Positions 59,975 through 64,000 of a stretch of DNA of 64,000 bases are shown piece after piece. Under the pieces are notes generated by a model, which saw only the letters and a program-made list of their open reading frames with translations, made no database searches and was not told the origin of the DNA. The first letter of the stretch is position 1. Each line of letters begins with the position of its first letter. Source of the stretch: CAZNPL01 sp964574815 (lineage in GTDB: Bacteria; Planctomycetota; Phycisphaerae; UBA1845). A program made the position numbers and the translations under genes. The stretch spans positions 11,357 to 75,356 of the forward strand of contig CAZNPL010000034.1 in the NCBI GenBank assembly GCA_964574815.1, written 5' to 3'.

Positions 59975-60462
59975 TCTTCATCTATCCAATGTTCCACCCA
60001 GGTGCAGCAGGTACCCGGCTCGAATCCCCGTTCGACCCAGTACTCGAGGGAGGAGTCGTCAGAGGCCTTCACAAGGCCCTGGATCAGCTGAAGCCCCCGC
60101 TCGCGACAACGCTCTACAAGGTCGGCGTAGAGGGTCTTGCCTACGCCCATCTCGCGCACGTCGGGAGCAACCACGAATCCATCAAAGAAGAACCAGCGTG
60201 GAGAAACGCAGACACCGTAGGCATACCCAATGACACGGCCAGCTTCCGTAGCGACAAGGACGATCGAACGGTCATCATCGATCCAGAAGGCAAGCTCACC
60301 CCGATCGACCTCGAAGCCCGTGTAGGGTGATACCCGGAACCGGTCTGTGGTTCGCGAGAGGGCGACAATCTCGTGGAGATCGTTCTGCGTTGCGGAGCGG
60401 ACGAGAACCTCCACCTGATCAGCCCCATCACCGATTCGGACCTTCGCTGTCCGCTCTCTCAT
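59971..60462 (-). CDS. GNAT acetyltransferase
   Basis: About 163 aa. RSATQNDLHEIVALSRTTDR is the N-terminal helix pair of the fold, FVVAPDVREMGVGKTLYADL is the acetyl-CoA-binding motif A (V-A-P-x-x-R-x-x-G-V-G), and YWVERGFEPGTCCTWVEHW is the C-terminus. ATG 60462 has GAGAGGG 8 nt upstream; GTG 60480 is an alternative start, overlapping the HTH stop. It may acetylate an amine made by the PLP enzyme or a protein target. Confidence 0.82.
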   Translation of the reverse strand: MRERTAKVRIGDGADQVEVLVRSATQNDLHEIVALSRTTDRFRVSPYTGFEVDRGELAFWIDDDRSIVLVATEAGRVIGYAYGVCVSPRWFFFDGFVVAPDVREMGVGKTLYADLVERCRERGLQLIQGLVKASDDSSLEYWVERGFEPGTCCTWVEHWIDEE

Positions 60463-60479
60463 CAGGTCGCCCTCTCGCA

Positions 60480-60668
60480 CTACTCAACGAACCAATGTTC
60501 CAGTTTGTGGCGGTTGAACCGCCAGTGACGACCGACCTTCTTGGCTGGGATCTTTCCGTCCTGCGCAAGCTTGTAGACGGTCGACTTCGGAATCCGAAGC
60601 CACCGAGAGACCTCGGCCGCGGTCAGGACGTCGCCCGTGGTCGGGCCCTGCCTCGCGGTCTTGCCCAC
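60480..60668 (-). CDS. excisionase-family HTH protein
   Basis: About 62 aa from GTG 60668, preceded by GAGGTGG. GDVLTAAEVSRWLRIPKSTV followed by YKLAQDGKIPAKKVGRHWRF and NRHKLEHWF is a MerR-like excisionase-family winged helix. Longer frames upstream are rejected because they cover promoter sequence. It is the first gene of the minus-strand operon and probably its regulator. It resembles the divergent HTH protein at 61040 in length and core motif (WRF/FRF). Confidence 0.75.
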   Translation of the reverse strand: MGKTARQGPTTGDVLTAAEVSRWLRIPKSTVYKLAQDGKIPAKKVGRHWRFNRHKLEHWFVE

Positions 60669-60719
60669 ACGCCACCTCGATCGTCCAGATGAGAGCAGTT
60701 GGAGTCCATAAACGCAGCT

Positions 60720-60748
60720 AGCATCCGTTAGCGGCCCCTCCCTGTCAA
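60720..60748 (-). promoter_or_regulatory. candidate promoter of the radical SAM operon
   Basis: On the minus strand TTGACA (60748-60743) is followed after 17 nt by GATGCT (60725-60720). It is 52 bp before the HTH start at 60668. The -35 is a perfect consensus; the -10 is weak, as expected for a regulated promoter. Confidence 0.4.
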
Positions 60749-60947
60749 GCGCGCGTTCGAGCCTGATCGGCCCCTTCGAACCACCGTCAGGTGCCGTCGG
60801 CTCATGGAAGTGAGCACCGTTGAAGGCGACAAGACCGGCGGGCACCACAACGCGCGGGCGATCCACCAGCAGCCCCGCCCAGCACACCGAATCAATCTGT
60901 CTGCTAGCCCCCCTCTACGTGATTCCCGCCTGGGCGTGCTTGGTTGC

Positions 60948-60975
60948 TTGACCTGGCTGTCCGGCTTCGTATACT
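60948..60975 (+). promoter_or_regulatory. candidate promoter of the BREX operon
   Basis: TTGACC at 60948-60953 and TATACT at 60970-60975 are 16 nt apart, a good sigma70 match in a less GC-rich stretch. A 6-bp inverted repeat, CTGGAG at 61008 and CTCCAG at 61019, lies between it and the HTH start and overlaps a GGAGG sequence, so it could be an operator or RBS-blocking hairpin. The intergenic region 60669-61039 holds no gene. Confidence 0.55.
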
Positions 60976-61039
60976 TTGGCCTACTCTCTTTGGTTTCGAC
61001 CCGTTTTCTGGAGGCTCGCTCCAGCGATGGAAGATCCGG

Positions 61040-61267
61040 ATGGCCGCTGACGAACGCTGGGTTGTCGTTGACGAAGTCGCCGCGCACCTCGGGGTGAACA
61101 AGGATTCGGTTTACAGGTGGATCGACAGCAAGAGTCTACCCGCCCACCGAGTCGGACGGCTTTTTCGCTTCAAGCTGTCAGAGGTCGACGAGTGGGTTCG
61201 CGCGGGCGGTGCAGCCGAGGATACCCCTACTGGGAAAACGCCGGATGAACAAGGCAAGGAAGAATAA
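61040..61267 (+). CDS. excisionase-family HTH protein of the BREX operon
   Basis: A 75-aa protein: RWVVVDEVAAHLGVNKDSVY followed by RWIDSKSLPAHRVGRLFRFK and a short acidic tail. This is the same winged-helix type as the divergent regulator at 60480. The ATG at 61040 overlaps a weak GGAAG site. Its last 23 bp overlap brxA, which suggests coupled expression. Type 1 BREX loci often start with a transcriptional regulator, so it may play that role. Confidence 0.75.
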   Translation: MAADERWVVVDEVAAHLGVNKDSVYRWIDSKSLPAHRVGRLFRFKLSEVDEWVRAGGAAEDTPTGKTPDEQGKEE

Positions 61268-62093
61268 ACCGGCCGCCGCTCAGAGGGAAGCCGCACCCCG
61301 AGGCGCGGTGCCTCACGGTAGCACGCCACCATACACTACGAAGATTATCAAGGCAGGGGCACTCCTTCCTGATACGAAGGCTCTTCTGTCTTGCTGGGAA
61401 CCGGATACTTCCGTCAGCGACAACCTGCAGCGGATACGCCGTGAGAATCTTCTGGGAAAAGCATCACGCTCAAGGGCAGAGGATGTTCTTGCGATTTTCC
61501 GACAGAGATATCTCGCCGAAGATACCGTGGCGAGGGCCTTGGCGCATCTTGTCAGAAATCACTGCAACGGCAATACACTCGAGAGAATTCTGTACTTCCA
61601 CGCCGCACGTGCGGACGCTCTTCTGCGGGATGCGGTCATAGAGATCCTGGTGCCGCAATGGTCACGCGGTGCGATGGATATCGATATTCGCGAGATTCAG
61701 CGCTTCCTAGCAAAATGGGTTGCTGAACAGAGGACATCGAGCACTTGGGGCGACTACACCATACGCCGGGTTTCCCAAGGCCTGGTGTCAGCCTTGCGTG
61801 ATTTCGGCGTGCTGCAGGGGGCGGTGAACAAACGAATCGCCCCAGCTTATCTTCCCGTGCAAGCCTTTGCCTACATTGCATTCTACTTGAAGCAACACCA
61901 GCCATCCGGGGCCAGGCTGCTTGACGTAGTGGATTGGAAGCTGTTCTTCTTGCCTCGGGAGGGCGTTGAGCGATTCTTCGTAGAAGCGCAGCAGCACGGG
62001 CTCCTTGAGTACCACGCCGCAGGAAGCGTCACGCGCTTGACATTCCCTACCTCGACCCTTGCGGAGTACGCGGATGTCCTCGCTGAAGCATAG
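61245..62093 (+). CDS. brxA: BREX protein BrxA (DUF1819)
   Basis: About 282 aa. TTKIIKAGALLPDTKALLSC, NLQRIRRENLLGKASRSRAE and DVLAIFRQRYLAEDTVARAL are hallmark BrxA segments. An N-terminal Lys/Arg/Ala-rich extension of about 35 residues precedes the fold. BrxA is a small DNA-binding protein of the BREX phage-exclusion complex. Start ATG 61245 overlaps the HTH gene; an alternative GTG lies at 61209. It overlaps brxB by 20 bp. Base composition is less GC-rich than in the prophage. Confidence 0.88.
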   Translation: MNKARKNKPAAAQREAAPRGAVPHGSTPPYTTKIIKAGALLPDTKALLSCWEPDTSVSDNLQRIRRENLLGKASRSRAEDVLAIFRQRYLAEDTVARALAHLVRNHCNGNTLERILYFHAARADALLRDAVIEILVPQWSRGAMDIDIREIQRFLAKWVAEQRTSSTWGDYTIRRVSQGLVSALRDFGVLQGAVNKRIAPAYLPVQAFAYIAFYLKQHQPSGARLLDVVDWKLFFLPREGVERFFVEAQQHGLLEYHAAGSVTRLTFPTSTLAEYADVLAEA

Positions 62094-62655
62094 AATCGAA
62101 CTCCTGGAGAAGGATTTGAAGGCCGATCCTCCTCGGATTAGCGTGTACCACGATCTCCCGTTCGCCATCTTTCGCTATGACCCGGAAGAGGAATGGACGC
62201 TTCGTCGGGAAGCAAGACTCCTCGCCACCAGAATGACAGAGGCCGTGAAGAAGACGTGTGTAGTTCGCATGTCCGAACTCCTGTGGAAAGCAATCGAGGA
62301 ATCAGAGGGGATAGAGGCAGTCGTTGGTCTCGAAAAAGATCGGGGGTTCTTGGCGGCTCAGGAGCAGGTCACCACGTATCTTTCTGACCGTGATTGGTGC
62401 CCTCTCGCTGGCCTCCTCGCGGAGCGGCTCCAGAAGCTTAACGCGGCGACAGATGTCGTGTTCTTGACGAGAGCTGCGGCAATGGCTCCCGGCATCTATC
62501 ACATGTCCAAGCTACTCGATCAAATGAAGGGAAAGACGGGGGTCACGACGATCCTCTTCTACCCTGGCTCCATCGAGGGCACGACCGGGCTCAGGTTTAT
62601 GGCGCTCAAGGATCGTGATGCCCTGGGAAACTATCGGGTCAAGATTTATGGGTGA
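62074..62655 (+). CDS. brxB: BREX protein BrxB (DUF1788)
   Basis: A 193-aa protein. SSLKHRIELLEKDLKADPPR is a BrxB-type start; LPFAIFRYDPEEEWTLRREA and LLDQMKGKTGVTTILFYPGS, IEGTTGLRFMALKDRDALGN with YRVKIYG are conserved. It is a core component of BREX with no catalytic motif. ATG 62074 overlaps brxA by 20 bp; a TTG 15 bp upstream is an alternative. Confidence 0.9.
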   Translation: MSSLKHRIELLEKDLKADPPRISVYHDLPFAIFRYDPEEEWTLRREARLLATRMTEAVKKTCVVRMSELLWKAIEESEGIEAVVGLEKDRGFLAAQEQVTTYLSDRDWCPLAGLLAERLQKLNAATDVVFLTRAAAMAPGIYHMSKLLDQMKGKTGVTTILFYPGSIEGTTGLRFMALKDRDALGNYRVKIYG

Positions 62656-62670
62656 ACCCGAGGAGAACAC

Positions 62671-63960
62671 ATGAAAACGATCAGCGATTTGCTTTCGCGA
62701 GACCTGAGCCAGAAGATCGAAGAGATCATTCAGGTAGATCAAGCGGACGAGCAGTCGGTCTACTCCGAGGTTACCGAGTACATCGCCACGGCCAGTATAC
62801 GCGATCAGTATGTTGCCCTCTTAAAAGCGGTCGCGGAGGCGCCGGCGGAGCCGCACGAGAGCATAGGCGTATGGGTTTCCGGCTTCTTCGGTTCAGGGAA
62901 GAGCTCGTTCGCCAAGAACTTCGGCTATGCACTGGAGAACCGGAAGGTACTCGGACAGAACTTCGCCGACCTTTTCAAGCAGCGGATCGGCGACGAGCAG
63001 CTCAGCAATCTGGTCGATCTCATCAATGCTCAATATCCGACCGAAGTGATTCTCTTTGACATCGCCAAGGAGCAGGACACCCGTCGCGTTACCCAGCGCA
63101 TAGCGGAGTTCATCTATACTGCCCTACTGAGAGAACTCGACTATGCCGAAGACTTTGACATCGCAGAGCTTGAGATTGAGCTCGAAGCGGAAGGCAAGCT
63201 GGATCAGTTCATTGCGAAGTGCCAAGAGATTCACAAGCAGGGATGGCGCATCGTGCGTAAGGGCGCACAGCGGCTCTCGCGGGCGAGTGCTGTCCTGCAT
63301 GCCCTCGACGACCCGACATATCCCGCCGCTGACTCCTGGGCGCACACGCAGCGCAATCGTGATGCGGCCGTCAGCGTCAGCAAGGTGGTACACCGCACGT
63401 TTGAACTCTTCGGGCGCAGGCGGCCGGGTAAAGCGCTCGTTCTTGTAATCGACGAGGTCGGTCAGCATGTAGCACGCAGCGGCGACAAGATCGAAGACCT
63501 CCGAGCAACCATTGAGGAATTCGGAAAGGTGGGCAGGAATCTGCTCAAGGCCAGAAAGATTTCCGCCCCTTGCTGGATCGTCATAACCTCGCAGGAGAAG
63601 TTGGACGAGGTGGTGGCTGCCATCGACTCCAAGCGCGTTGAGCTGGCAAAGCTCCAGGACCGTTTTCGGCATCGCGTCGATCTTGCCCCCTCTGACATCC
63701 GCGAAGTTGCTACAAAGAGGGTACTCGACAAGACCGACGATGGAGCCTTACTCCTCAGGAAACTGTACAACGAGAATCAAGGGGTATTGAATGCCGCTTT
63801 GCGACTTGAACGTACTTCGCGCCGTACAGACATTAGCGAGGAAGACTTTGTACAGTTCTATCCCTATCCGCCGCACTACATCGATATCTGCATCAGCATT
63901 ATGTCAGGCATTCGCATCCAACCCGGAAGCGAAGTTCCCAGGCATCTAGGCCCAAATTAA
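62671..63960 (+). CDS. brxC: BREX P-loop ATPase BrxC, prematurely terminated
   Basis: The frame has 429 codons, while BrxC proteins are about 1,100-1,250 aa. Walker A is GFFGSGKSS (71-79), Walker B is ALVLVIDEVGQHV near 250. PHYIDICISIMSGIRIQPGS matches the conserved segment that in other BrxC proteins reads on as PRHLGGSNRTI; here it ends PRHLGPN and TAA. The sequence after that stays open in another frame (from about 63900: KLSEDDWLGALEKAF) to the window edge. RBS GAGGAG precedes the ATG. BrxC is the essential ATPase of type 1 BREX, so this copy is likely broken, or the operon is interrupted by an insertion. Confidence 0.8.
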   Translation: MKTISDLLSRDLSQKIEEIIQVDQADEQSVYSEVTEYIATASIRDQYVALLKAVAEAPAEPHESIGVWVSGFFGSGKSSFAKNFGYALENRKVLGQNFADLFKQRIGDEQLSNLVDLINAQYPTEVILFDIAKEQDTRRVTQRIAEFIYTALLRELDYAEDFDIAELEIELEAEGKLDQFIAKCQEIHKQGWRIVRKGAQRLSRASAVLHALDDPTYPAADSWAHTQRNRDAAVSVSKVVHRTFELFGRRRPGKALVLVIDEVGQHVARSGDKIEDLRATIEEFGKVGRNLLKARKISAPCWIVITSQEKLDEVVAAIDSKRVELAKLQDRFRHRVDLAPSDIREVATKRVLDKTDDGALLLRKLYNENQGVLNAALRLERTSRRTDISEEDFVQFYPYPPHYIDICISIMSGIRIQPGSEVPRHLGPN

Positions 63961-64000
63961 GCGAGGATGATTGGCTCGGCGCGTTGGAAAAGGCCTTCAA

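Noticed and set aside
1..64000. CRISPR arrays, rRNA genes and complete insertion sequences
   Set aside because: I saw no regularly spaced repeats, no rRNA sequence and no transposase with terminal repeats on either strand.

Overview
The window is GC-rich bacterial DNA. The planctomycete-style ECF sigma factor, the secreted Lys/Arg-rich protein, the TPR protein and the small palindromic repeats suggest Planctomycetota (Phycisphaerae-like), but no rRNA or housekeeping marker here settles this, so the assignment is moderate.

Region 1 (1-17.5 kb) is chromosomal. On the minus strand an indolepyruvate:ferredoxin oxidoreductase alpha gene is followed by a beta subunit fused in frame to an ADP-forming acyl-CoA synthetase that runs off the left edge. 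Divergent from it is a CoA-transferase/GNAT fusion. Then come an ECF sigma factor, an S41 peptidase, a REC-GAF-HD-GYP regulator, a flavin reductase, a thiamine-binding (DUF77) protein, YchF, a TPR protein, a secreted protein, a conserved hypothetical and tRNA-Asn with its terminator.

Region 2 (17.5-20.2 kb) is a two-gene cassette. A 199-aa protein of unknown function overlaps a 531-aa protein with an Mrr-like QxK nuclease N-terminus. Imperfect direct repeats bracket the pair, so it is a candidate defence cassette.

Region 3 (about 20.3-55.9 kb) is a nearly complete tailed prophage. It opens with a DUF2924/large serine recombinase/HTH cassette, then a LexA-like repressor operon, a phage sigma factor and a replication/recombination module (PD-(D/E)XK exonuclease, Sak4-like ATPase, DUF669, RusA, DEAD-type helicase, primase-like DUF3987 protein, ParB-methyltransferase). 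A minus-strand block carries a histone-H1-like HARE-HTH protein. After it come a terminase, an initiator-like tRNA-Met, portal, protease-capsid fusion, connectors, tail tube, frameshifted tail chaperone, lysis-like membrane proteins, tape measure and tail-tip genes. I recognise no endolysin.

Region 4 (55.9-64 kb) is a visibly less GC-rich accessory island. A minus-strand operon, with ATGA overlaps between its four enzyme genes, encodes an excisionase-type HTH, a GNAT acetyltransferase, a DUF3326 protein, an Orn/Lys/Arg-decarboxylase-fold PLP enzyme and a B12-type radical SAM protein. Divergent from it is a type 1 BREX operon (HTH, brxA, brxB, brxC). The brxC frame stops after 429 codons, inside a conserved motif, which looks like a disruption. 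The divergent pair shares one 370-bp promoter region with two related HTH regulators, and the radical SAM operon is the most novel-looking system in the window.
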